A stretch of 64,000 nucleotides of DNA from Acarospora socialis (GCA_025617375.2 JAMYGW020000002.1:2108001-2172000), one strand, 5' to 3'. Shown: positions 48,637 to 60,400, counted from the stretch's first letter. A program made the numbers and translations. The notes: generated by a model not told the origin, from the letters alone.

Positions 48637-49859
48637 TCACAGTGAAGAGATTGGAGTCATCTTTGTGGAAGTCGGATGGAAAAAACAGTCTGACCACCAC
48701 CCAGCGCCAAAATTCCTATACCAGTCCACCGTGACAGCAAGGCCAGTAGCAAAGTCCGTCTTCTGAATCCAGCCCAGACTCTTCAGTTTGTTGTCATCGA
48801 TGGAATAGTTACTGTCGTTGAAAGGGCGATCATCAATCCAGTCTACATACCTTTCAAAATGATTGGTCGCGTCATGGCCGAACAAGGTAATAATGCGTGA
48901 CGCAACATCTCGGTTCTTGATCTCCTCACTTGACCCCACGTTGTAGGCCTCGCCCACTACCCCGTGGTGAAGGACAGTATCGATCGCCTCAACGGCATCA
49001 ATGCTGAACAGGTACCGTCTGGAGTTTGTGCCATTCCCTTGAATGGTTAACTTTTGGCCACCCATCATCAGTTTGATGAAAGTTGGAATGATCTCTATGT
49101 ACCACATAAGTTGCTTATAGAATGACATTTGGCAGTCATCGAACTTACTCTCTGGGTATTGACACGGGCCGTAGATATTATTGCTACGGACGATGATGAT
49201 AGGGATGCCGAAACTTTTGCGATATGCTGTAATGTACATCTCAGCCGCAGCTTTACTGGCAGAGTAGGGGTTGGTGGGATAGAAGCTTTGGGCCTCGCCG
49301 GCGGGGATGCCGTTTGTCTCGCCGTATACTTCGTCGGTTGAAACGTGAACAAAGCGCTTGACTTTACCATACATCTGCACGGCCTCCAAGAGAACATGAG
49401 TGCCGACAACGTTGTTCTGGGTAAACTTTAGTGCGTCGGTGAAAGACTGCTGGACGTGACTATTTGCAGCAAAATGCAGCACACAGTCAACTTCGTATGC
49501 CTTTAAGGTGTCCGTGATCGCTTCCAGGATGGTAATGTCCCCTTTGATGAAATGGAAGTTCGGCAAAGCTAGTATGGTGGTAAGGTTGTTCATTGAGGCA
49601 ACATTGTCCATCTTGTCGAAGCAAATGATGGTGTACTCATTTCGGTATACAAGTGCCAAGTGGCGAGTAACCCAGCTTCCACTATGAGAGGTTCAGTAGA
49701 CCACCGGTTGTTGGGTGGGATTGATAGAACATACAAAAAGCCGGCCCCACCCGTGATCATGATGTTCCTTATGCCTGCGAGGGGCTCAAACCTCGTGGCA
49801 CCTACTGTTTTTGGCCAATTTGCAGGAGCAGAGCTCTCTGTTTTCTGTTGAACAGGCAT
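48637..49859 (-). CDS. Nucleotide-sugar (dTDP/UDP-glucose) 4,6-dehydratase, 389 aa
   Basis: An extended SDR of the RmlB type: NAD-dependent conversion of a nucleotide-activated glucose to the 4-keto-6-deoxy sugar, the first step toward rhamnose-like sugars. In fungi the substrate is more often UDP-glucose (family knowledge); the sequence does not decide. Two exons, 49859-49735 and 49681-48637, with a 53-nt intron inside the cofactor loop; coding length 1170 nt. Motifs: TGGAGFFGSW (36-45), the active-site triad STDEVYGE with Thr157, Asp158, Glu159, and YSASK with Tyr181 and Lys185, plus RSNNIYGPCQYPES and the late RRYLFSIDAVEA and NVGSSEE blocks. It starts with a 30-residue N-terminal extension before the fold. 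The last ~20 residues (after DWYRNFG) differ from what I expect in relatives, so the 3' end could hide an unseen splice. It converges with the transaldolase; the two stops are about 250 bp apart. Confidence 0.92.
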
Positions 49860-50611
49860 TGGAAGTACAAGAGCTGGCTTAGACTCGACGTATGTCTTGT
49901 CAATTTGCTTGCTTCTGGGAGTTTTGACGGATGTAGGGAGCTCAGTACAGGTTGAGCGGGACTATGCTGCAAAGCATACGTAGCGTAAGGTCCTTCTTCT
50001 TGATATAAAGCGCTTGATTTTTGCTGACAGCGTTAAGGCATGAGTGTTCGGTCTTATAAGGCTTCTGACTTCATTGCTTGTCGTTAATGACAGGTGAGGC
50101 TAGTCTTGACTGTATGGAAAGGCAGGTCGAAACTTGGTATAGTATTGGTATCATCATGATGGTTGGCCTGTTGCGAAGTATCCTCAGCATGCGGTCAACC
50201 TGTGCATGAACGCCCACTCTCACTTGCAGTATATACTTTTCTGCCAAATACACTCGGCGTACACTCACCAGCATTGGCATGATCCCAATATAATGACGTA
50301 CTCTGGCACATATACAGTGACGTGTAACGTAGAATGGGAAGAGCTGATAACAAGGTTCCTGCTTTGATGCTCAGCATTGAGGAGTTATAGTGGCGCACCT
50401 ATCAAACATAGTGAGATCATGATAAAATGGTAATACGCACACTCCGGCTCCTGTTACCAGGAAATCCTTCCAAAGAGCATCACCTTGCACTTCAAAGCCC
50501 ATTCAGTGTGTCTGACTGACCCTCCTCGGCCGCACCCTGTCGATCTCTCTAGTCACAATAGACACTGGTCTACTTCATAGCCCTCGACTGTTTTATTTGG
50601 CAGATGCGAAC
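49860..50611. other. Divergent intergenic region
   Basis: 752 bp between the dehydratase start and the GIG1-like start, so probably a bidirectional promoter region. A CT-rich stretch lies at ~50510-50560. Short open frames here have no recognisable features. Confidence 0.45.
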
Positions 50612-51292
50612 ATGGCAACATTGACTAAGACAGACGACGGTGTTACTCCACTCTCCTGGGAGGAGTTGCGAGAGATCATCAGTAAGCTTTGGGAACTTGT
50701 AGTCTATCTGAGAAAGGTCAGCCTAACAATTTCAGGGGCCGATAACCTCCATGCTTTCCGACGCAAGCCATCTCAACTGGCTCGATATATCGATTGGTTA
50801 CACGAGACCAAAGCTGCGTATAGATCCGTTGCCCAGTACATGTGCCAGCGAAGGCTACACTGGGAGCTGCCTAGCAAGCGGGAAGCGCCATCATCTTCTC
50901 CGTCAAACGCAGCCTTCTTGGGGCCTGATCCATTTGCCGACCCTACAAATTATAAGATCCTATATAACGACTGGCCATATGACATTACGCCTGGTATTTC
51001 TCATCTCATCATTTGGCTCAAGACGCCGTTTGCAGTTGATCTTTCGAGCGGATTGCTTGTTCCTGAATCAAAGGCCCTCATCGAGAACTTTGTGAATAGA
51101 ACTTTTGTTGAGCGACTTTCTCATGCAGGCTTTAGCGATGATCGGGTTCTGTGGTTCAAGAACTGGGGTCAGTTGCAAAGCGTTCCAGCCTTGGAGCATT
51201 TTCACGTTTTGGTCAAGAATGCAGATCCCGATATCCTGATGGAATGGACAGGTGAACTTAGGCCAGGTTCTGTAGAGAAACTAGATGTTTAG
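50612..51292 (+). CDS. DUF3605 / GlcNAc-induced protein 1 (GIG1)-like, 208 aa
   Basis: It resembles the fungal DUF3605 family, named after a Candida gene induced by N-acetylglucosamine; the biochemical role is unknown. Two exons, 50612-50681 and 50736-51292. The 54-nt intron (GTAAGC…TTTCAG, branch CCTAAC) is a multiple of three and free of stops, so an unspliced reading would add 18 residues. I exclude it because relatives run directly from LREII to an RxPxQLxRY segment. Family marks are YKILYNDWPYDITPGISHLI, W(L)KTPF, and the C-terminal VLWFKNWGQLQSVPALEHFH. The start is the ATG at 50612 (GCGAACATGGC); an in-frame TTG 15 bp upstream is not used. Intracellular, no signal peptide or TM seen. 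The name comes from recall of the family, so confidence in function is moderate. Confidence 0.85.
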   Translation: MATLTKTDDGVTPLSWEELREIISKLWELVVYLRKVSLTISGADNLHAFRRKPSQLARYIDWLHETKAAYRSVAQYMCQRRLHWELPSKREAPSSSPSNAAFLGPDPFADPTNYKILYNDWPYDITPGISHLIIWLKTPFAVDLSSGLLVPESKALIENFVNRTFVERLSHAGFSDDRVLWFKNWGQLQSVPALEHFHVLVKNADPDILMEWTGELRPGSVEKLDV

Positions 51293-52610
51293 CTGCATAA
51301 CTAAGTGATTCGTGACCAATGTGTCGGGAGTACTAGAGATTTAAAATGAAATGAAATGAAATATTGCATTACAGCTGTTCACTTGCCGCATGGAACTCAA
51401 GGCGCGGAATCATGGGACAGATAGTAGATAAGGTACATGTAGGTAGTATTGCAATGTCGCCACTCGCCGATCAAAGATTTTACGCCCCGAGGGTGGGGTC
51501 CTAGGCGGCAAGGCTACGGGAGATCCGCTCTCCAAGTTTCAGCGTGTTGACGGGCATAAAGTACTCCGAGGCAGCGGAGGAAACTATGGTGCTACTTGTC
51601 GTGTCGCACTCTCTTATGCTATCTGTGCTCGGAGTACCGTTAAAACATCAACGCAGCGCAGGTGATGGCTCAACATGCTACAGATCCTCCCAACTAGCTT
51701 AGTTCTCCTGACATCGACGTTTGATTGAGTGGAGGTATTGAGAGAACGTGCTTTATGCGCCTCTTGACCGGAGAGTCCCCCATGCGGAGGTACATGATGT
51801 ACTGTAAACTATGTTCTCATTTATGTTTTACAAAGGTTGCAGTGATCCAGCTTGCTATGAGCCCCCCCTGGCATTCATACTATTGGTGCGGGAGATGTGG
51901 AGAGGCAACAAGGCAATAAAATGTTGCATCGAAAGGAACGCTGAAAGAAGGCAAATTGTAGTAAGATACCACGATGCCGAGTCTTAGAAGATCATCACTG
52001 GTCCAAATGCACTGCCGTGTCACTGAACAAAAAATTCATTGATGATTAATTCGGCTTTAATAAGTGTCTGACAGATAGAAGGCTCTTGCAGTACCATGAC
52101 TGTATTGACTGCTGCATGTCCGGACCATATTTTACCATCTACTCACCTCACCCAAGAGCCTCAAAGTGAAAACCTGAAGTACATCAGTACTGTGTAGGTC
52201 CCTGCTAGAACAGAGCGAACACATGTCACGTAAGTCTGTTATCTTTGTTGTATTAATTCAATGATGTCTTTTGTTCAGATGAAAGTTTAACCTACAGGAT
52301 GCAGTCCACAGGGTCCTACCAAGTGATAGATGTGTTTGTGACCTCATGTCTTTTGGTGTTTGATCGACACGTAGGTATGTCTCTTTGCCTTGTACATTAT
52401 GCTGCTTCTGACACTGGTGTAAATGTAAGAGCCTTCTTGTTTTCCCGAAAATCAGCGCTGTATTACTGGCGGCTATAGTACATTATACGTTGTTGAATTC
52501 CGGGTTCTTAAATGCTGAACTGTTGCCTCCACTGCTTTTGTTGCAAGCTCGAGGTCTCTTTCTAAGAACATATCATTCGGCAAATTCATTACTTCAACTA
52601 ACAGTGAAAT
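51293..52610. other. Intergenic, upstream of the sugar transporter
   Basis: 1318 bp. A short (AAATG)3 repeat lies at about 51344-51360. Between 52224 and 52440 there are donor/acceptor-like pairs (e.g. GTAAGT at 52231 with TTCAG near 52279) that could belong to a spliced 5' leader of the transporter, but no protein is convincing. Confidence 0.4.
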
Positions 52611-54783
52611 ATGGCAACTGTCAAGTCAGGTATGTTACTTACAAGATTGTTCTAATTCCTGCTACTGACGATACACTTCAGAGCCTTCTGACCTTGACCA
52701 TGTCACAGCAACACCGCGCTCCACCCCTCTGGTTTCTGGGCCAACAGCATTAATCAGAAACATCCGCGTCTTCAGAATTGCTGCGTTTGCATGCATTGGT
52801 CAGGTCTTTCGCAAAGGCCCATCATAAATTTTCTAACCGTCTCTAGGTGGCTTTCTGTATGGTTTCAACCAAGGTGTTTTCGGCGGTGTCCTGGCTATGA
52901 ATAATTTCGAGCAACACATGGGCGAGTGGGAATCTGATCAGACCCAGAAGGGATGGTTGACTTCTACTCTTCCACTTGGTGCCTGGTTCGGAACTCTATT
53001 TTCGGGATTCTTGGCTGAGAGCATCTCCCGCAAATACACCATAGTCGTGAACACAGCAGTGTTCTGCCTTGGTGTAGTAGTTCAGTGCCTTGGGGTGCTA
53101 CCCTCAGGCCATTCGTTCATCCTTGGCGGTCGATTCATTACCGGGTTCGCAATCGGTTCATTGTCAGCTGTTGTTCCTATGTATATTGCAGAATGCGCAC
53201 CTCGAGAGGTTCGGGGCCTCCTGGTTGGTCTGCAACAATTAGCTATCGAATTCGGTATTCTTGTCAGCTTCTGGATCGACTATGGGACTAATAACATTGG
53301 TGGATATGGTGCTGCACAGAGCGATGCTGCTTGGGTTGTGCCCCTGTCGCTGCAGTTAATTCCTGCTATGGTGCTCCTAGTGGGTATGGTCTTTATGGTA
53401 GGTCTATCATCCTCTCGCTGTTCGACGTACTGTGTCAACTAATCGAAAGCCCTTCTCTCCGCGCTGGCTTGTACATCATGAACGTGGAGATGAAGCCCGC
53501 AAAGTTCTAGCTCAATTGCGAGGAGTCCCTCCAGAAAACGAGTTGATCGAAGCCGAATTTCTTGAAATCCAAGCTCAGTCCACGTTTGAGAAACGAACCA
53601 CAGCGGAAAACTTTCCAACTTTAAGTGAGCTTACAGCGTGGAATACTTTCAAGCTGTAAGTGATCTCCGTTCACTTTAGTGGTTTTACTAACGTGCCTAC
53701 AAGACAGTGGGTTGCGATAGGTTCGCTATTCCGTACTAAATCAATGTTCCGCCGAGTTGTAGTTACCACTGTGTGAGCTACCTGCCCAACCCGTTGTAGC
53801 CATGCTCACTATCAGATAATAGCATCATGTTCTTTCAACAATGGGCAGGTATCAACGCAATAATGTAAGCAGGATTTTCAGGGTCAGAAGTGCTCTTTGT
53901 TTCCAGCTTCTTTTATTGTCAAACGAGTATTATTGCTCTCATCAAGTGTGACCCTTTCCATTGGCGTATGCTAAATGCGTTGGACGTCACAAGGGTTGTT
54001 CGTTCATTGCTAATTGCGCAGATATTATGCTCCCCAGATATTTGGTGGTCTCGGTCTAAGCGGGAACACAACCAGTCTTCTAGCTACAGGTGTTTTTGGG
54101 GTCGTGTTGTTCTGCGCAACGATTCCCGCGCTTCTCTACGTCGATAAATTCGGACGCAAGCCAGTTCTGATCGTCGGGGCCGTCGCCATGGGTACCTGCC
54201 ACATCATTGTCGCTGTCATATTCGCCAAGAATGAGAATCAGTGGGCAACCCACAGAGCCGCAGGCTGGGCAGCTGTAGCTATGGGTAAAGTACCTCTGTG
54301 AAGTTTCATACTTCAATGACCTCTACTAAGTTTTTGTAGTCTGGTTGTTTGCTGCTCATTTTGGATGGTCCTGGGGGCCTGTTCCGTGGATTCTCATGGC
54401 CGAGATATGGCCGCTCAGCACACGACCGTATGGAGTTGCCCTTGCGGCCTCTTCAAATTGGATGAACAACTTCATCATTGGGCAGGTGACGCCTGATATG
54501 ATTAAAACTCTGCAGTGGGGTATGTCTTCGGTCTTTATCTTACAACATTTCCCAGCCCATGAGAAAAATCATGCTAATATCTTCGTCCTACTGGTAGGAA
54601 CCTTTGTCTTCTTCGGGGTTCTGACATTCATAGTAGGAGTTTAAATTGGCACTTCTCCCAACCAATGCTAATACTTGGCAGGGAGCTGTTTTTATTTGGT
54701 TATGTGTCCCTGAGACCAAACATCTTACTCTTGAAGAAATGAACAATATCTTTAGCAGTCAAGAGGTCAGTAACACAGATTAA
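52611..54783 (+). CDS. MFS sugar transporter, 527 aa
   Basis: Proton-coupled or facilitative hexose-type transporter of the sugar porter family, in the plasma membrane; exact substrate unknown. Ten exons: 52611-52629, 52682-52798, 52847-53397, 53450-53655, 53704-53772, 53823-53864, 54022-54284, 54340-54519, 54598-54632, 54682-54783. Introns are 48-78 nt except one of 157 nt (53865-54021), and branch sites such as TACTAAC (~53688) are visible. Coding length 1584 nt. Motifs: TM1 IGGFLYGFNQGVFGG, the loop-2 SRKY, GRFITGFAIG, YIAECAPREVRG, the large central loop PFSPRWLVHHERGDEA, FFQQWAGINAI-IYYAPQIF in TM7, FGRKP, WSWGPVPWILMAEIWPLSTR in TM10, and PETKHLTLEEMN at the end. The length is typical and about 12 TM segments are expected. 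The 19-nt first exon encodes only MATVKS and part of the next codon. Confidence 0.92.
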
Positions 54784-54789
54784 GAACAT

Positions 54790-55400
54790 AAATGTGAGGA
54801 CCTACGACGAGACTAGGGGTTCGGAACCCCAGGACCAAAGGGAACTAGAGTTCACAAATCGAGAATCAATAAAAGCAAGGGCAGATGCACCAGTATCAAT
54901 CAAAGCATAAGTGTGCACAGAGTGTGTGCCGTGAGAGAGTTTGATCGGTATAACTAGATGTTCACTGTCGAGTCAATCTTCCTCAATTGCATATGCTGAG
55001 ATACTGACATTAGGCCCCCAGCGGCGACTTCTACTGGGGCCTATTCTTTTCCCAAATCGTCCTCATTTGAAGTTCCCATATGAGTTTCCTGTAGCCATGT
55101 CTGGCGTGGCTGCGTACAGGAGGATTTTCCATGCCCAATCTTGCCACAGTTATAACACTTGAACTTTGAGCAGGTGGTCTGCTGGTGTCCTTCTTCTCCA
55201 CAGAAGTTGCACAGCCCAAGCTGTCTTCTTTGTGCCTTCTCCTCCGGTGGGACAGGAGATCGTCATGCGTTTGAAAGGTCCATTGGCATAGGTCCTAAAT
55301 TGGATGCTGACTCGGAGGGCTGACACTTGAGGCTGTAGTAGGGCCAGTCGAGGTATATGACACATTAGAGGAAGGCTGTCCTGGTCGAGGAGAGTGTTAA
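54790..55400 (-). pseudogene. Ty3/gypsy Gag-protease remnant with two zinc knuckles
   Basis: The minus strand reads a proline-containing spacer (PMPMDLSN), then two CCHC knuckles: CNFCGEEGHQQTTC and CYNCGKIGHGKSSC (55137-55216). The Gag frame ends at a TAG (~55040). In another frame follows a retroviral-type aspartic protease core, THSVHTYALIDTGASALAFI (DTGA active site at ~54890), with one TGA before it. The Gag/protease frame change may reflect normal frameshifting plus decay. Composition is balanced, unlike the other gypsy copies here. RT and integrase are absent: the remnant stops at the end of the sugar transporter. Confidence 0.8.
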
Positions 55401-56087
55401 AGAGGGCGTTATGTGACTGCTCTTTGTGGCGTAAAAGGTGTGCTTTCGAGTATAATAGTGGATGTGTGACTGCTGTATGTGGATGTCTCTTGAAGCGTTG
55501 AACAGGCTTGATATGGAGACATGCATATCAGGAGACTTCAGAGACTGAAGTCTGCATCATGTTGAGACTTTGTCATATTGGGAGGCATTGATATGTCACG
55601 TAGCCTTGACATGCCATTTGACGTGTCGTCGAGGTGGGTAGAGGAAGGTGTGTGATTCAATATATGAAGGCCTATGAAGGTGTAGTGAAGCTTTTCTTAG
55701 TTTCCTCAGGGTGGACAAAATCCTGAGTACTCATAGGCGACACCACGTAGAGGTGGAAGCTCGTCGTCGCCCCACGGTTGACTACACAGCATGGAGAATA
55801 CGGGAAGTCAACCCCAACAGCCCAATGTGGGTCGGCAGAACTGCCCTGCACGCCGCAACTGATCATGTACTAGATCCACAGGGGGCCGATGATTACGGAG
55901 GCTTGGTCAAAGGCCGTGCGCTGTGCGTTAGGGTTTTATTGGTGAAGGCTTTCAACAGCTTATAAGTTTGCGATAATTCAGGGCCGCACACCGTTTCACC
56001 GAGCCTTGGAACAATTGGCCCCTTACAAAATTTGGCAAGTTTTCTTTGAAGATTGCGCACCACTTCACCGGAAGATTGGCGATGTAG
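55401..56087. other. Decayed repeat-like DNA, possible LTR
   Basis: The composition is balanced. A TATATGAAGG block (~55661) followed by a direct-repeat-rich stretch and CATAGGCGACACCACG (~55731) resembles the U3/R part of fungal gypsy LTRs in style, but I cannot find an LTR partner. No gene is convincing; an open frame at 55711-55965 has no features. Confidence 0.35.
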
Positions 56088-56531
56088 TATTATTACTACG
56101 CAAGAATCCTATATAGCCTAACGCTAGAGGAGTCCCATGACTGCCTCTTACTAAGCAATTCCTACAGCGAATCTTATGTTGCAAAGGTAGAGCTTGAATA
56201 TCACTTCAGAGCCAAGTGGCAGAACGATGAGTACAAGGAGTATGATTTAGGCAGTTGTCGTGCTCTCATTTGGGAGCTTGAGGTGGAAGAAATCAAGATA
56301 AAGTGTTTCAAGGATACTCTTTATGTTAAGGTCAACGTCGACATGCTTGGGGCTAGACACAGTAAGGATCATGCATTCATGTTCACTTTTGAAGTCTTAT
56401 TTGCACATGGGACAGTCATTCTCTTCTATCTCCATCCCACAGTAGTGAACAATCTGCATCATTATATTTGCAATCACAACACTTGTAATCTACCGCCTCA
56501 CAAAGCCAGAATGTATTCCTGCATTATGTAA
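56088..56531 (+). pseudogene. Open frame of unknown identity, possibly a 3' exon
   Basis: A stop-free plus-strand frame of 148 codons before the stop at 56529. From ~56165 it reads like protein (YVAKVELEYHFRAKW, LGSCRALIWELEVEEIKIKC), and a TTCCTACAG at 56159-56167 could be a splice acceptor. The end is His/Cys/Asn rich (LHHYICNHNTCNLPPHKA). I do not recognise it. It sits between decayed repeat DNA and the AT-rich block, so it may be the tail of a broken gene or repeat. Confidence 0.35.
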
Positions 56532-56604
56532 TTCACAGTAGCACAGGCACATGCTAGGGTGTAAAGAGTCAATCTCTGCCACATGATGTGGGTTTTCAGA
56601 CTTT

Positions 56605-56929
56605 TGTTATGTCTCAACTGAGATTCCTCAGTTATAGAGCTAGAGGTTTGTGCTTGTTGATATAAAGGTTCAAAAGATGATAGTTAAATCAGTAGCTTGA
56701 TTGAATAACTAGAATTGAACATGATCAATTTCATAAGAAAATCAATCCTACTATATAGAATTGACACACTCATCATATCTAACACACTCTTGTGTCTTTT
56801 GTCCTGATAGTGTTTCTGACACTATTGCATACTTTGTCAAGCTTTGTGTCTGTTGTTCTGTGTCTGTGTGTACACTATATTGATTATACATCTAAGACTG
56901 CTCATACTCTTTCTGATATGATCATAACA
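56605..56929 (-). repeat. 3' LTR of element A3 (325 bp)
   Basis: Plus-strand ends are TGTTATGTCTC and GATCATAACA. On the minus strand, CTATATAG is followed ~25 nt later by ATCATGTTCAATTC, the motif seen in the other LTRs. The left border with balanced DNA is sharp. The partner LTR is outside the window. Confidence 0.83.
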
Positions 56930-57011
56930 TTATTTTTTTCTTTTTAGACATCTAATTTCTAGTGTTTATTTAAGTGAGAGTATATATTCTTGTTGCTGTT
57001 TGTCATCAAGA

Positions 57012-57465
57012 ATGCTTGACAAATTCAAAAATTGTCTTGTGCTCACAAAAATTATCACTTAGTGTGATATCATTTTCTCTCTTGTCTGTGAGCATTGCTG
57101 TCATCATGACATTCTTTGTGTTCAAATAACAGACATCTTTAAGTGTGCTGAATGCACTCATCATGATCATTTCTGTGTTTCAGTATTTCTGAAGTTGTTG
57201 AACTGAGTTTATGAGAAGCTTGAGTCTCAGCTTAAGAAGATCAAGACTGAGTATGCTGCTCAGCTTGAGATTCTTTAAAATTTGAATTTCAAAATTCTGC
57301 ATCTTTACACAACAATAAAACAGATATAAATCTTGAATCTTTTACAAGATTCAGTGCATTGCTGCTGAACTTAACAGTGATAATGATGAAACAGAAAGTG
57401 AAGAAAATTCTCTTGCTGATCAACACATAAAACAGTTTATTGATTTAATGTTGTCATTCTTTTGA
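57012..57465 (+). pseudogene. Antisense Zn2Cys6/coiled-coil small gene, copy 6 (all six Cys)
   Basis: The divergent copy keeps the array exactly: C-EH-C-x6-C-x8-C-AE-C-x6-C. The residues between differ strongly from the other five copies. A coiled-coil-like stretch follows (YEKLESQLKKIKTEYAAQLE). The acidic tail (IAAELNSDNDETESEENSLA) is in a shifted frame, so one small indel is present, plus several stops. TTATTTAAG lies ~40 bp upstream of the ATG. It lies tail to tail with pol, nearly touching. Confidence 0.72.
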
Positions 57466-57469
57466 GATT

Positions 57470-60400
57470 CTATCTTATTTTCTTCTTAAAATGTCAAAGC
57501 ATTTTTACATAGTTTTTAAGATTTTTCTTGAATTCTCAAATATTTTCTGAGATATTGTAATCTTTTTATTTGATAAAATAAAACTTTCTCTCTAATCATT
57601 TTCTTCTTTAAAATGTTCTCAATTTCATACTCTTTATTGAGTTTAACTGATATTTCTGTAATTTGAAGTAATATGAACTGATTGCAGTGCTGTAGCATGA
57701 ATGCATGAAATACTGAGTGTATTTTCATTTTTTCAGATAAATCAAGTTCATAATTTAATTCTTTAATGTTTCTCTTGATCTTGAAGAATTCAATGCTTTT
57801 ATTCTTCAACTTTTTACTCTTTTCTTTAATTCAAATGTTGTTTGTTCTTAAGTATATCTTCTCTTCTTCTTCAAATAATCTTGTTTTTATCATTTGTTCT
57901 GTCTGCTGTTCAAGTCATTTTATTAAATTTTGATGCAGTTTCTTTAACTAAACAATATCTAAAATTACTTTCTGACTTTATGATCTGTATATCTATGAAT
58001 TTTGTCATATCTTTAAATTATAATTATAATTTATATAAAAAGATGTTTCTTCTGTGATCTTATTTCTTGCATTATTGTACACAAACTGTATCATTAACAA
58101 TAGTTGTATTCAGTCATTCTGATTCTTGTTGACATAGTGTTTTAAGTATATTTTCATTGTTTGATTCATTTGTTTACTTTATTCATTCATTTATAAATAA
58201 TACACTGTTAACATTTTATGTTTTATTTTGAGTTCTGCTGTAAGTATTTTTCAAAATTTAATCATAAACAGTTTATCTTTGTTGATGATGAACTCTTTTA
58301 ATAGTTCATGATTGTTAATCAATTCTTGCAGTATTGTATATATCAATATTGATGTCATTGTTAGAAATATAACTCATGATAACTGTGACTAAAGTGTGAT
58401 GCTCATTGTAATGCTTACTTTTGACAGATTATGAGTCTGAGTTAGTGCAGTGACTAGTCAAGAAACTTGTGTAAAATTTGACTTGAGTTTGCTCTCTACT
58501 TCTCTATTGACTGCTTAAGATGTGAAGAGTAAGTTCAAAAATTGCAGATTTAACACACATTGTATACACAAATTCTGTTTGTGTAGAGCTGAGTCTCAGT
58601 GATGTAAGTACATTGTTGACAATCATGAGTTAGAAAAAGTGTTAGAAATATAACTCACAATAGCTGTAACTAAAGTGTGATGCTCACTGTGGTGCTCACT
58701 TTTGACAGTCATTACTATTTCTTTGAATAAAATGAACATTATATACTTGATTAATCTGTTCATTATAATCAATATACTATTAAATTTTATTTTTCATGCT
58801 GAGTTCTTAGATGATGATAACTTTGTAATGAAGTTCATAATAACTGACTTTCATGATGCATCTGATGCATTTAGTTATGTTATTTTATTATGTTATTTAT
58901 TTTAATTGATCTTATTTTTCTGACATAAGTTACATACAATAATTATTTTCAGTGATTTAATTTCTAAAATCATTAATGTTGCATCTTCTTTGCACTAAAT
59001 TCTCAGTGCACTTAACTTCTAGATGTTCTCTGATTTTATTATTGTGATATATTTTAATGAATTCTTCATTTATCAAGAAAGTTTACTCTATCTTGTATAT
59101 TGCTATTAAGTCTTTCATAAGAATTTCTTTGTCATCTTCACTCAGAATTTCAGCATATATTATTTATATATTTTCATAATTGAGTTATCTGCTTAAAACA
59201 TCTACTTCATTATTTTTATTATTCTTTTTATAATGAATCTGAAACTCATAGTCTGTTAACTGTTCTGTTCAATGAACTTGTTGTTGATTAAATTACTTTG
59301 TCATTGTAAAGTTTCTCAAATTCTTATGATCTGTATAGATCTGAATTGACTTACTTATTTTTGCAAGATAAGATTTTTAATTCTGCAGTGCTTTCACTAT
59401 TGTAAGAAGTTTTTTATCATAAATCTCATATCTTTTCTTGAATTCTGACAGTTTTTTAAATTGATACACTATAAATCTTTATTGTTTATCTTCAATCTGA
59501 TATAAACATGCTTTTACTGTAAAGTTTAAAGCATTGATCTTCAGTATCTTTTTACATGTTGAATTGAGTATTTTTAGATGTGTCATTTTATTAAGATTTC
59601 TCTTTAATGTGTGAAATGCATCTTCTTAATTCTTTTCTCAATGTCATTCTTCACTCTTGCATATTAGATATGTTAGTGATTCTGCAATTCTTGTATACTG
59701 TGATATAAATTTTCAATAATAGTTTATTAATTTTAGAAAGACTTATACTTTCTTGATTCATCTCAATGTTAATCAGTTTCTGACTGCTTTCATTTTCTTA
59801 AAATTCTTCTTAATTTGTTCAGATTGAATTACATAGTTTAAAAATTTAATTTTCTTAATCTTAAATCTACTTTTTAATTTTTTCATGTACAGAGCTCTTT
59901 CATTAAGCTTTGTCAATATCTTATACATATATTCTTAATGCTTTTCAAGATCTTCTGAGTATATCAGAATATTATTGAAATATGTGATTACAAAATCATT
60001 AAAATATTTTTGTAATATATTGTTGATCAATCTCTGAAAGATGACTGAAGTATTTTTTAACTTAAATGACATAACTATATATTCATAGTATTCATATTTT
60101 GTTCAAAATGCTGTTTTTTATTCTTTATCTTTCTTCATTTTTACTCAGTAATAAATCTTCTTAAGATTTAAGTTTGTGAATTATTTAGTCTTGTTTAATT
60201 GATCTTGTAACTCTTCTATTAATGATAAAGAATAATTATCTTAATGAGTTATTTCATTAAGTTGTCAGTAATCAACACATGATTATTTTTTATCATTCTT
60301 CTTTAAGACAAATAGAATCAGATATTCTGCTGATGACTTTAATAATTTTATGAATTTTCTCTTGAGATTTTTGTCAAGATAAGTTCTTGTTTTTTTAAGT

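Noticed and set aside
50597-50611. Upstream start of the GIG1-like gene
   Set aside because: It would need a TTG start; the ATG at 50612 has a good context.
52224-52440. Small spliced gene upstream of the transporter
   Set aside because: Splice-like pairs exist but no frame gives a recognisable or sizeable protein; a leader intron is equally likely.
42923-54783. Secondary-metabolite gene cluster
   Set aside because: No polyketide synthase, non-ribosomal peptide synthetase, terpene synthase or cluster regulator is visible.
55711-55965. 84-codon frame in the right island edge
   Set aside because: No domain or splice support, and it lies in LTR-like sequence.
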